Source: Candidatus Bathyarchaeota archaeon (GTDB taxonomy: Archaea; Thermoproteota; Bathyarchaeia; TCS64; B23). From it: DNA of 13,058 nt. Every line of letters starts with the position of its first letter. Position 1 is the first letter of the stretch. The stretch lies in assembly GCA_029259285.1 (NCBI GenBank), contig JAPDJB010000144.1, forward strand, positions 1 to 13,058. The letters run 5' to 3'. The translations under genes and the position numbers were made by a program. Below the pieces are notes generated by a model, which worked only from the letters and a program-made list of their open reading frames with translations, did no database searches and had not been told where the DNA came from. This document shows, piece after piece, positions 1 to 6,892 of the stretch.

Positions 1-664
1 TTCTCACTCCGCCGCCGACGTAGATCAGGGGGCTATCAGCCCCCAATAGCAGCTCGGCTGCCTTCCGAAGCTGCTCAACATCCCCCTGAGGCTGACTGAC
101 GGGAACCCGCCCCCGAATGTCAAGCTCCTCCTCTGGAATGTCAACCTTCACCTTGTGGAGGTCGAAGGGTATATCCAGCAGGACAGGGCCAGGCCTTCCG
201 GAGAGGGCTGTGTTTAGGGCGTTGGCGACATATTGGGGGAGAAGCTCTATCCGATAGAGCTTCCAGCTCCTCTTGAACATGGGCGTCAAGGCCTGGAACT
301 GGCCGTCGGGCTGCGTCGAGTCGAACTCCTCGTAGCAGGTCTTACCGGCGAACTCGGTGGGTATGTCGCCGACGATGTAGAGGACGGCGGAGCAATCCTG
401 GGCTGCTGTGGCTATGGCGAGCTGGGCGTTGAGGGCTCCAGGGGTGCAGGTGAGGCAGACGACTCCAGGTTTACGGGTCGCCCTATAGTAGCCGTCGGCG
501 GCCATGCCGGCGATGGTCTCCGTGTGGCAGGTGATGAAGCGGATACCCTCCTTTATGAAGCCGTCTATGAGGCCGATGTTCCCATGGCCTGGGAGGCCGA
601 AGACGTATTCTATGCCATAGCTCTTGAGGCATTTAGCCAGAATCTCACCGCATCTCAACAGCAA
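1..664 (-). CDS. Thiamine-diphosphate-dependent enzyme, acetolactate synthase superfamily (N-terminal part)
   Basis: Reading the minus strand from a TTG at 664 gives 221 codons that run off the left edge, so only the N-terminal part is present. It has the pyrimidine-binding (PYR) domain of the acetolactate synthase/pyruvate oxidase superfamily: a GLPGHGNIGLID turn near residues 23-34 and the ThDP-activating glutamate in HTETIAGMAADGY (E49). The segment ending SGRPGPVLLDIPFD (about residues 155-170) closes the PYR domain, and LRKAAELL...SPLIYVGGG opens the central domain. Such enzymes decarboxylate 2-oxoacids and often ligate a second one; the substrate cannot be told without the C-terminal half. 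The start was chosen because AGGTG lies 7 bases upstream; a second in-frame TTG is at 658. It is divergent from an opine-dehydrogenase-like gene across about 66 bases. Family is certain, specific reaction is not; a true biosynthetic IlvB is only one option. Confidence 0.85.
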   Translation of the reverse strand, partial: MLLRCGEILAKCLKSYGIEYVFGLPGHGNIGLIDGFIKEGIRFITCHTETIAGMAADGYYRATRKPGVVCLTCTPGALNAQLAIATAAQDCSAVLYIVGDIPTEFAGKTCYEEFDSTQPDGQFQALTPMFKRSWKLYRIELLPQYVANALNTALSGRPGPVLLDIPFDLHKVKVDIPEEELDIRGRVPVSQPQGDVEQLRKAAELLLGADSPLIYVGGGVR

Positions 665-697
665 GGTTGGACACCTATCGGAGAGTGGGGCGCATCG

Positions 698-711
698 GTT
701 TTATCCTTTTG
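698..711. promoter_or_regulatory. AT-rich element shared by two divergent promoters
   Basis: The 66-base gap between the divergent starts at 664 (-) and 731 (+) holds one AT-rich block. Read forward it offers TTTTATCC at 699-706, about 28 bases ahead of ATG 731, which suits a leaderless transcript since no Shine-Dalgarno precedes that ATG. Read in reverse the same bases give GGATAAAA, about 37 bases ahead of TTG 664, leaving room for a short leader with AGGTG. Position is the only evidence; transcription starts are inferred. Confidence 0.45.
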
Positions 712-730
712 CTCCCCTCCTAACACCATA

Positions 731-1834
731 ATGACAGGGATCGCCGTCCTCGGAGCTGGCGCCGGTGGATGCGCCGTCGCCCACCGCTTCGCGGAGCAAG
801 GCTTCAAGGTCTCATTATATGATGTCGATGAGGAGAGGATCAAGGGGATCAGGAGGCGGGGAGGCGTGGAGACGAGGGGGGAAATTGAGGGATTCCAGGA
901 GCTCAAAGCCTATATGGAGCTGTCTGAGGCCCTGAGAGATATGGATTTCGCCGTGGCCGTTGTCCCCAGATATGCGCATCAAACCCTCGCCGAGGCCCTG
1001 GCGCCGCATTTAAGGGGGAGACCCATAATCCTGCTGCCTGAATCCACCTTCGGGGCGCTCCACCTCGCCAAGACGCTTAGAGAGAGGGGTGAGCATCGCT
1101 CAGCGATCGGCGGGACTCCTACACTCCCCTATGCAGCTCGACTCATAGAGCCCGGCCTCGTCGACGTCTATCTCATCGTCAAAACCCTCCTCTTCGCAGC
1201 CTTCCCAGCCTCAGAGACCGAGGAGCTCCATGAGCTCCTTGAGGGGGTTTATCCCCAGGTGGTGAGGGCTGAGAGCGTCCTGGAGACGAGCCTCAACAAC
1301 GGGAATCCCGTCACCCATCCCGCTCCGGCTTTGCTGAACGCTGCGAGGATCGAAGCAGGTGAGGACTTCCTCTTCTATCGAGAAGGCATAACGCCCTCGA
1401 TAGCATGGATAAATCAGCGGGTCGACGAGGAGCGTCTAAGCCTCTGCAGGGCCCTAGGCCTAAAGGAGATCGGAGTCATAGAGCGGTTGAGGATGCTGGG
1501 CTACATCGACTTCGAGACCGACAACCTCTATGAGGCCTATGTGGGGAGTAGGCCCTTCTCCAGGATCAAGGCTCCTAAGACTCTGCAGCATCGATACATC
1601 ACGGAGGACATACCCTACGGCCTCGTCTCCTATGCATCGCTGGGCGATCTACTAGGCGTCGAGACGCCGACTATGGACACCCTCATAAACCTCGCCTCAC
1701 TGCTGATGGATGTGGACTACTGGGCTGAGGGCGTAACGATGAGAAGACTCGGATTGGAGGGGCTGACGATGGAGGAGCTTAAGGAGTTCGTCGAGGTGGG
1801 CGTCTCACCGAAGGTGGAGTGGGCGAAGGGTTAA
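731..1834 (+). CDS. Opine dehydrogenase family NAD(P)-dependent oxidoreductase
   Basis: 367 residues. The N-terminus is a Rossmann fold with LGAGAGGCA (GxGxxG, residues 8-13) and an acidic residue at the end of strand 2 (D31), which favours NAD over NADP. The C-terminal half is the octopine/nopaline dehydrogenase domain: NNGNPVTHPAP at residues 189-199, with H196 at the position of the catalytic histidine, then FLFYREGITPS, and HRYITEDIPYGL with LGVETPTMDTLI towards the end. Family members reductively join an amino group to a 2-oxoacid, or run in reverse; the natural substrate is unknown here. The open frame extends back to 233, but that part lies antisense to the thiamine-diphosphate gene and ATG 731 starts directly at the Rossmann strand. 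A PLP enzyme follows after 3 bases, so the two are probably co-transcribed. Confident about family, not substrate. Confidence 0.87.
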   Translation: MTGIAVLGAGAGGCAVAHRFAEQGFKVSLYDVDEERIKGIRRRGGVETRGEIEGFQELKAYMELSEALRDMDFAVAVVPRYAHQTLAEALAPHLRGRPIILLPESTFGALHLAKTLRERGEHRSAIGGTPTLPYAARLIEPGLVDVYLIVKTLLFAAFPASETEELHELLEGVYPQVVRAESVLETSLNNGNPVTHPAPALLNAARIEAGEDFLFYREGITPSIAWINQRVDEERLSLCRALGLKEIGVIERLRMLGYIDFETDNLYEAYVGSRPFSRIKAPKTLQHRYITEDIPYGLVSYASLGDLLGVETPTMDTLINLASLLMDVDYWAEGVTMRRLGLEGLTMEELKEFVEVGVSPKVEWAKG

Positions 1835-1837
1835 GAG

Positions 1838-2962
1838 GTGGATGCCTCTAAGCTCTACGGGTTGAAGCCCATAATCTTCGAGGAGTATCCAGGGCTGGAG
1901 AAACTCCCCTGGATGGAGCTGGGGGATTTCCCCACACCTGTGGAGCATCTAAAACGCTTCGGGGAGGCCGTCGGCCTCGAAAACCTATACATAAAGAGGG
2001 ATGACAGGAGCTCAAAGCTCTACGGTGGGAATAAGGTTAGAAAGCTGGAGTTCATACTCGCCGACGCTAAGAGGAGAGGGCGTAGAACCCTCATAACAGC
2101 CGGAGCCGTCGGCTCAAACCAGGTTCTGGCCACCGGAATCTATGGGCGGCAGCTCGGCTTCAGGGTGATAGGCATCGTCATGGATCAGCCCAACGCCGAG
2201 TATGTCCGCCGGAATCTGCTGCTAGACCACCACTTCGGCGTCGAGCTCCACCATACACATTCGATGACGGGGGCCTACCTCAACTTCTTCGGCATCTACC
2301 TAAAGGAGCTCCTCCTCGGCCATAAGCCCTACCTGGTTCCACCTGGGGCGAGCAGCCCCCTCGGCAACGTAGGCTATGTGAACGCCGCCTTCGAGCTTCG
2401 CAGCCAGATCGAGGAGGGGCTTCTGCCCGAGCCCGACTACATAATCGTCGCAGCCGGAAGCCTTGGGACGGCTGCGGGTCTCTACCTCGGATGCCGGTTG
2501 GCGGGGCTGAAGACGGAGATATTGGCAATACAGGTGGCCATGCCCTCCTTCACAAATCCAAAGAAGTATGCGAATCTCGTGAATGAGACCGCACGATTCA
2601 TGCGTCGATACGATGAATCCATACCCCCGATAAGGGTGTCGGAAGACGATCTCAAGCTGATAACGGATTATCTCGGTGAGGGGTATGCCTACTTCACCGA
2701 GGAGGGGGTGAGAACTGTGGATTTGATGCGGAGGCTGGAGGGCATACAACTCGAGCATACCTATACGGGGAAGGCTCTCGGCGGAGGCGTCGACTGGTTG
2801 AGGAGGCATGGGCTGAGCGATAAGGTGATCCTCTTCTGGGACACCTACAACTCCGTGGACCTCACACATCTAATTGAGGGGGCTGACTACCATGAGTTGC
2901 CGAGGTCTCTGCATCGATACTTTGAGGAGCCGACTCAGGAGGAGCTGTGGAGGAGGGCTTAG
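1838..2962 (+). CDS. PLP-dependent D-cysteine desulfhydrase / ACC deaminase family protein
   Basis: 374 residues, from GTG 1838, 3 bases after the preceding stop, with GAAGGG about 8 bases upstream. It is a fold-type II PLP enzyme. LYIKRDDRSS leads into YGGNKVRKLEF, where K66 is the expected Schiff-base lysine. GAVGSNQVLATG follows (family signature SN[HQ]), AGSLGTAAGL at about 206-215 is the phosphate-binding loop, and EHTYTGKALGGG carries the conserved tyrosine (Y309). Family members split D-cysteine to pyruvate, ammonia and sulfide, or open 1-aminocyclopropane-1-carboxylate; other D-amino-acid eliminations are possible. It is some 40 residues longer than typical members (about 330), mainly through an N-terminal lead and a charged C-terminal tail. 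The partner gene is an opine dehydrogenase homologue, which suggests amino-acid or opine breakdown, but this is inference. Its TAG stop interlocks with the stop of the convergent permease gene. Confidence 0.85.
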   Translation: MDASKLYGLKPIIFEEYPGLEKLPWMELGDFPTPVEHLKRFGEAVGLENLYIKRDDRSSKLYGGNKVRKLEFILADAKRRGRRTLITAGAVGSNQVLATGIYGRQLGFRVIGIVMDQPNAEYVRRNLLLDHHFGVELHHTHSMTGAYLNFFGIYLKELLLGHKPYLVPPGASSPLGNVGYVNAAFELRSQIEEGLLPEPDYIIVAAGSLGTAAGLYLGCRLAGLKTEILAIQVAMPSFTNPKKYANLVNETARFMRRYDESIPPIRVSEDDLKLITDYLGEGYAYFTEEGVRTVDLMRRLEGIQLEHTYTGKALGGGVDWLRRHGLSDKVILFWDTYNSVDLTHLIEGADYHELPRSLHRYFEEPTQEELWRRA

Positions 2963-3717
2963 GCCTCCTTCCTGCTGAAGAGGTAGGTTCCAAGGCCGAG
3001 CATGATGAGTGTGAAGGCGGTGAGAACCCCTATGCTGAGAGCTATGTTGATTTTGTTCACCCCTATGAGGAGGGTTCTGAGGGCGTCGACGCCGTAGGTG
3101 AGGGGATTCAGCAGGATGAGGAGTCTCAGCCATGTTGGACACTGATCCAGAGGCCATAGGGCGCCGCTGAGGAACCACATGGGCATGGTTGTGAAGCGCC
3201 CGATCCTCTGGAAGCTGGCCGCCCTCTCCAACCCCGAGGCCAAGGCGAGACCCAAGGCCATGAAGGCCATCGACAGCAAAGCCATCACCCCGAGGGAGGC
3301 TGCGAGGCCGAGGGGGCTGTTATACCTCACGCCGAGCAGGAGGGAGAGGCATAACACTATGAGGCCCTGGATGAAGGCCGTTGTGGCTCCGCCCAGAACC
3401 TTACCGGTCACTATTGCACCTCTGGAGATTGGGGCGACGAGAATCTCCTTGAGGAAGCCGAACTCCAGGTCGTAGAGAACAGAGACGCCTCCGAAGAAGG
3501 CTGTGAAGAGGATGTTCTGAGCGATGACCCCTGGGGCGAGGAAGGTGAGATATGAGACCCCTGAGACTCCAAGCCTCACAGAGCGTCCCATTCCAACGCC
3601 GAAGATGAAGAGCCAGAAGAGGGGTTGCATCATCGATGAGAGGAGGCTAGCTCGATCCCTCCTCCACCTCAACATCTCCCTCAGCCAGATCGTGTATATG
3701 GCCTTCAACTCCCCCAT
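2959..3717 (-). CDS. ABC-2 type transporter permease
   Basis: 252 residues. Membrane subunit of an ABC exporter. After a short amphipathic N-terminus (MGELKAIYTIWLREMLRW) come about six hydrophobic segments: PLFWLFIFGVG near 33-43, a segment with YLTFLAPGVIAQNILF, then the mid-protein and C-terminal helices, ending FSRKEA on the cytoplasmic side. The phrase FLAPGVIAQN is typical of the ABC-2/DrrB family. The frame is open from 3756, but ATG 3717 is preferred: GGAGGTG sits 6 bases upstream and it begins just after the ATPase stop at 3723, so the two are translationally linked. Such pairs export drugs, lipids or glycans; the cargo cannot be inferred. Its TAA stop overlaps the TAG stop of the convergent PLP-enzyme gene. 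Confidence 0.88.
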   Translation of the reverse strand: MGELKAIYTIWLREMLRWRRDRASLLSSMMQPLFWLFIFGVGMGRSVRLGVSGVSYLTFLAPGVIAQNILFTAFFGGVSVLYDLEFGFLKEILVAPISRGAIVTGKVLGGATTAFIQGLIVLCLSLLLGVRYNSPLGLAASLGVMALLSMAFMALGLALASGLERAASFQRIGRFTTMPMWFLSGALWPLDQCPTWLRLLILLNPLTYGVDALRTLLIGVNKINIALSIGVLTAFTLIMLGLGTYLFSRKEA

Positions 3718-3722
3718 AGGGT

Positions 3723-4715
3723 TCACCTCCCCCTCCTCATCATACGCATCCTCCACATCATCATAGGCTCCGGAGCCTGAGATCGAATGCGTTCACCTGT
3801 GAAGTAGAGGAAGACGTCATCGAGACTCGGCTTCCTGAGGCTGACGGAGTTCACGGATACGCCGACCTCCTCCGCAAGCCTGAGCAGGACTGGTATTAGG
3901 GCCTCCCCATCCTTCTCCATCAGGGTGATCTGCCCCCTCACCATCTGTATATTCCTGGCGAGGCCTCTTCTACGGATGGCCTCCATCAGCCTCTTGGCTT
4001 CTGGGCCTACCTCCAGGGTTAATACGTCGCCTCCTACGATGCCCTTCAGCTTCTCAGGGGTGTCCAGGGCGACGATACGCCCCTTATCGATGATGGCGAC
4101 TCTATCGCAGAGTTGGTCAGCCTCCTCCATGTAGTGCGTCGTCAATATGATGGTCACCCCCTCCTCCCTGTTGATCCTTGAGATGTAGCTCCAGACATGC
4201 CTCCTGCTCTGTGGATCCAATCCAAGAGTTGGCTCGTCGAGGAAGAGAACCCTTGGATGATGCAGTAGACTCCTGGCGATCTCCAATCTCCTCCTCATAC
4301 CCCCAGAGTAGGCTCTGACAAGCCTATCGGCCCAGTCCTGGAGCTCCACGAGCTGTAGGAGCTCCTCGATGCGGGCATCCATCTCCCCCTTGGGGACGTC
4401 GTAGAGCCTGGCGTGGAACTCCATGTTCTCCCTCCCCGTCAGCTCCAGGTCGAGGGATGGCTCCTGGAAGACTATTCCAATAACCCTCCTCACGGCATCA
4501 GGCTCCCTCCGGATGTCGTAGCCGCAGACCTCCGCCGTCCCATCTGAGGGCCTTAGAAGTGTCGTCAACATCTTTATTGTGGTGGTCTTCCCCGCCCCGT
4601 TAGGGCCGAGAAGTCCGAATATCTCCCCCTCCTCCACCTCGAAGCTGATGTGATCGACGGCGAGGAGGTCGCCATAAAACTTAGTCAGCCCCGAAACCCT
4701 AATCGCCTTCACCAT
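3723..4715 (-). CDS. ABC transporter ATP-binding protein (DrrA-like)
   Basis: 330 residues. Nucleotide-binding subunit of the exporter made with the downstream permease. Visible motifs are Walker A GPNGAGKTTT (residues 37-46), the Q-loop in IVFQEPSLD, the signature YSGGMRRRLEIARSL, Walker B VLFLDEP and the H-loop in ILTTHYMEEADQ. The C-terminal region after about residue 220 (VVGGDVLTLEVGPEAKRL onward) is the regulatory extension seen in DrrA-type ATPases, ending in an unusual Met/Arg-rich tail (MMMWRMRMMRRGR). ATG 4715 is favoured over the more distal 4742 because GGAGGTG lies 5 bases upstream. The ATG overlaps the last codons and stop of the PadR gene by 7 bases (4709-4715), so translation is probably coupled. 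Expression is likely under PadR control. Confidence 0.93.
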   Translation of the reverse strand: MVKAIRVSGLTKFYGDLLAVDHISFEVEEGEIFGLLGPNGAGKTTTIKMLTTLLRPSDGTAEVCGYDIRREPDAVRRVIGIVFQEPSLDLELTGRENMEFHARLYDVPKGEMDARIEELLQLVELQDWADRLVRAYSGGMRRRLEIARSLLHHPRVLFLDEPTLGLDPQSRRHVWSYISRINREEGVTIILTTHYMEEADQLCDRVAIIDKGRIVALDTPEKLKGIVGGDVLTLEVGPEAKRLMEAIRRRGLARNIQMVRGQITLMEKDGEALIPVLLRLAEEVGVSVNSVSLRKPSLDDVFLYFTGERIRSQAPEPMMMWRMRMMRRGR

Positions 4716-5080
4716 CCCCCCACCTCCCTGAGACGTCGACAATAGAAGTCGAGGAGCTCCTCGATCACAGGTTGACGATCAGCCAGCGCCTTTAGACCAG
4801 ACCTCAGAAATTCTAATCCCCGATCGGTTATCCGGTAGATGCGTCTCCGACGCCCCGAGCCGGCCTCATCCCAACTCGATTCGAGGAGGCCCCGTCTCTC
4901 CATCCTCCTCAGCATCGTGTATAGGGTTCCGGTCTCGATTCCTCCCTCAGGGATGTAGCCCCTATCCCTCAACGCCTCCATGAGGGCGTAGCCGTGCATA
5001 GGCTCCTCGGCGAGGAGTCGGAGGAGAAGGAGGGTGAGCCAACACCTCCCTGGATGACAGCTATCGGCATCCATCTCCAT
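4709..5080 (-). CDS. PadR family transcriptional regulator
   Basis: 123 residues, a small winged-helix DNA-binding protein. PadR hallmarks are present: LLLLRLLAEEPMHGYALMEAL (the HGY motif near residues 29-31), GTLYTMLRRMERRGLLES for the recognition region, and GRRRRIYRITDRGLEFL for the wing. A short C-terminal helix (about 95-120) would form the dimer. PadR proteins commonly repress an adjacent exporter and release on binding its substrate, and this gene heads the operon with the ATPase and permease. The start at ATG 5080 has no good ribosome site; a TATA-like box at 5108-5116 (minus strand) suggests a very short leader. In-frame ATG 5074 is an alternative. A dyad between box and start is a plausible autoregulatory site. 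Confidence 0.9.
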   Translation of the reverse strand: MEMDADSCHPGRCWLTLLLLRLLAEEPMHGYALMEALRDRGYIPEGGIETGTLYTMLRRMERRGLLESSWDEAGSGRRRRIYRITDRGLEFLRSGLKALADRQPVIEELLDFYCRRLREVGGW

Positions 5081-5094
5081 GTAACTCGGCTACC

Positions 5095-5109
5095 TGTAAC
5101 AATGTTAGA
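5095..5109. promoter_or_regulatory. Candidate PadR operator
   Basis: TAACA-A-TGTTA at 5097-5107 is a perfect dyad, and the flanks extend it imperfectly to 15 bases (outer T/A pair matches, next pair does not). TGTAAC at 5095-5100 is repeated directly at 5080-5085, over the padR start codon. The dyad lies between the padR TATA-like box and start, where a bound dimer would block transcription. PadR operators often contain ATGT/ACAT half sites, and TGTTA/TAACA resembles these. Binding is inferred. Confidence 0.4.
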
Positions 5110-5116
5110 TATAAAT
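5108..5116 (-). promoter_or_regulatory. TATA-like box for the padR-ABC operon
   Basis: Minus-strand ATTTATATC lies about 30 bases ahead of ATG 5080, at the spacing expected for an archaeal promoter with a leader of only a few bases. It abuts the candidate operator dyad. Confidence 0.5.
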
Positions 5117-5128
5117 CTTGTGAAACCA

Positions 5129-5137
5129 TTAATTATC
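5129..5137 (+). promoter_or_regulatory. TATA-like box for the zinc-ribbon/nucleotidyltransferase pair
   Basis: TTAATTATC centred about 28 bases before TTG 5161. No forward Shine-Dalgarno precedes that start, so the transcript would be leaderless. It shares the 80-base divergent gap with the padR promoter. Confidence 0.4.
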
Positions 5138-5160
5138 CCTCCCCCCACCTCCTATTTGGG

Positions 5161-5919
5161 TTGAGGCGGAGATACATATACTGCCCTAAATGTGGAGCCA
5201 GAAACGAGGTGGAGAACAACTTCTGCGCCATGTGTGGAGCTCCTCTGAGGGAGGCTGCCAGGAGGGTTTTAGCCGCCAAGCCATCGACTCCACAGCCTAA
5301 GCCGGCTTCAAGGATTCCACCCCACGTCCAGCAGACCCTAAGCCCAGGGATGCTCGTCTACCTCTTCTACGACAAATACTTCGATATGGAGTATCACAGC
5401 AGGGCTGACATGGCGGTGGCGGCCACCCTCTACGCCCTGGAGGCTGAGGGATATGTGGCCCTAACCCCCTCTAAGAGGGGGAGGATCAGGAAGCTGAGGG
5501 ACTTCGATCCTGGGAGATTCGGCTACCTCTCGAAGCCGATACATAAGCTGAGGGTGGGGAAGAGCATAAACATCTATGAGCTGGTGAAGAAGGCTGGGAG
5601 GAAATGTGAGTATCCCATCTCACGTCTCATGGAGCTGATAGTTGAGAACGACTTGACGAGGGAGACATGGAGCTTCCTCTACAAGGAGAAGGTTCGTAAG
5701 GTGGAGAGGTCGCTGCTGGATAGACTACTCCTCATCCCAGGGGAATATAGGTCGATTGAGGAGAGAAAGAGGAATATAAGGCTCTATGAGCCTCAGGCCC
5801 AGAGGCTGAGTCAACTGGTGAAGAGGAGGATGGAGGCCTATCCTGAGATGCATAGACTCATAGTGAGGGAGTGTTCAAAGGCCTTAGAGGACTTGGAGTA
5901 TGTCCCACCCAAGTATTAG
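5161..5919 (+). CDS. Zinc-ribbon protein of unknown function
   Basis: 252 residues from TTG 5161. The N-terminus is a zinc ribbon: YCPKCGARN and NFCAMCGAPL place four cysteines at 8, 11, 22 and 25. A proline-rich linker (about 40-57) joins it to a helical, charged domain of about 190 residues that I do not recognise. This domain has a predicted helix-rich core (ADMAVAATLYALEAEGYVAL, which looks like the start of a winged helix) and a basic C-terminal half rich in Arg, Lys and Glu. No signal peptide or membrane segment is seen. Zinc ribbon plus basic domain suggests nucleic-acid or protein binding, but that is a guess. The 3' end overlaps the nucleotidyltransferase gene by 20 bases, so they are co-translated and probably act together. 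The TTG start is used because it is the only one ahead of the first cysteine pair. Confidence 0.75.
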   Translation: MRRRYIYCPKCGARNEVENNFCAMCGAPLREAARRVLAAKPSTPQPKPASRIPPHVQQTLSPGMLVYLFYDKYFDMEYHSRADMAVAATLYALEAEGYVALTPSKRGRIRKLRDFDPGRFGYLSKPIHKLRVGKSINIYELVKKAGRKCEYPISRLMELIVENDLTRETWSFLYKEKVRKVERSLLDRLLLIPGEYRSIEERKRNIRLYEPQAQRLSQLVKRRMEAYPEMHRLIVRECSKALEDLEYVPPKY

Positions 5920-6871
5920 GCTGAAGAGGAAAATCCTGAGACATATAGACTTGGAGAGGGTTGTAGGCGTCATCCTCTTCGGCTCCACAGCTCGATCGGA
6001 GGCTGACCGATTCAGCGACATAGATGTCGCCATCTTCTGGGATCGAAACCTAAACCGCTATGAGAGGCTCAACATCGAAGGCGTGGAGGTTGAACTCCTC
6101 TGGTATCCGATAAGGCAGCTCGCCGAGACCTTCGATGAGGGCATCAGGGATAGGGGAGATACATGGATGAAGACCTGCTTCTGGCTCAACCTCCTCAGGG
6201 GAGGAGTCATAATCCATGATGGAGATGGAACGCTCGCCGACTATAGGGAGAGGGCCATAGATTGGAGGTGGAGGGGGAGGGAGCTGAAATCAACCCTCGA
6301 AGTCCTGAGGATGGATTTGAGGATGGCTGAGAGACTCCTCGAAGAGGGGAGGGACATCGAGGCGACCCTATGCCTGAGAGACGCCTTAAACCTAATGATA
6401 GTCCACCATCTCATGTCGAGGGGTGAGATACCAAGCTATAGACCTAAGGAGATCAACAGGGTGGCGGCGCAGCTCGGAGAGGGATACCTCACCCTATACA
6501 GGGAGTTGATGGGACTCGTCGAGAGACCCAAGGTGGATGAGGTTCTCGCCATCTGCAGCCGGATACACTCAAGATTCAGGAGGTGGAGTCCCACCGTTGA
6601 GAGGAGCTTCAGGGAGACCCTCAAATCCGCTGCGAGGGAGGATGTAGAGCTAATGCTCCTATCAGCGAGGCATTACGCCCTAAGAGCCCTGAGGGAGGCG
6701 TTGATGAGACGGGAAATAGAGGTGAAGCTGGAATACTTCAACTCGGAAAGTCATATAAGGCTGCTTGAGAGGGCTGAGGGAGTTGAGGACGACATCCTAA
6801 ACGGCTATCTAAGGCTTCAAACCCTGGGTAAACCCCTCGACATCGAGAGGCTGAGGGGGACTCCATTATAA
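5900..6871 (+). CDS. Nucleotidyltransferase-fold protein with helical C-terminal domain
   Basis: 323 residues. Residues about 20-70 are the core of the polymerase-beta-like nucleotidyltransferase fold: ILFGSTARSEADRFSDIDVAIF supplies the GS motif (28-29) and the metal-binding pair D40/D42. The usual third aspartate is not seen; the matching strand reads GVEVELLWY, so E63 or E65 may serve. The rest is helical, with stretches such as LRDALNLMIVHHLM and SARHYALRALREALMRREIEV, resembling the helical substrate domains of kanamycin-type nucleotidyltransferases or HEPN-like bundles; I cannot decide between them. At over 300 residues it is much larger than the minimal MNT antitoxins of about 100. ATG 5900 lies inside the previous gene with GAGG 9 bases upstream. 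The reaction is unknown; nucleotide transfer to a small molecule, protein or RNA is possible. Confidence 0.78.
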   Translation: MSHPSIRLKRKILRHIDLERVVGVILFGSTARSEADRFSDIDVAIFWDRNLNRYERLNIEGVEVELLWYPIRQLAETFDEGIRDRGDTWMKTCFWLNLLRGGVIIHDGDGTLADYRERAIDWRWRGRELKSTLEVLRMDLRMAERLLEEGRDIEATLCLRDALNLMIVHHLMSRGEIPSYRPKEINRVAAQLGEGYLTLYRELMGLVERPKVDEVLAICSRIHSRFRRWSPTVERSFRETLKSAAREDVELMLLSARHYALRALREALMRREIEVKLEYFNSESHIRLLERAEGVEDDILNGYLRLQTLGKPLDIERLRGTPL

Positions 6872-6888
6872 GTGGCTACCACTTATAA
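6866..6888. terminator. Perfect inverted repeat between convergent genes
   Basis: TTATAAGTGG, loop CTA, then the exact complement CCACTTATAA: ten paired bases and a three-base loop. The left arm contains the TAA stop of the nucleotidyltransferase gene (6869-6871) and the right arm ends 4 bases before the stop of the convergent ATP-grasp gene. The hairpin would form in either transcript, which suits a shared terminator or RNA end. No U-tract follows on either strand, so a protein-binding palindrome is also possible. Confidence 0.5.
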
Positions 6889-6892
6889 CGTC

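Noticed and set aside
233..730. Upstream extension of the opine dehydrogenase frame
   Set aside because: It lies antisense to the well-matched thiamine-diphosphate enzyme, has no family similarity, and the Rossmann fold begins right after ATG 731.
2300..2869. Minus-strand open frame of 189 codons
   Set aside because: It is a mirror of the PLP-enzyme gene, whose motifs are clear on the plus strand; no recognisable domain or ribosome site.
2960..2962. TAG read as a sense codon throughout the window
   Set aside because: TAG ends several genes at their expected family length; reading through here would produce a long tail antisense to the permease gene.
5900..6871. Classical MNT/HEPN toxin-antitoxin module
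   Set aside because: The nucleotidyltransferase is a single 323-residue protein, no separate HEPN gene with its R-x4-6-H motif was seen, and the partner is a zinc-ribbon protein.
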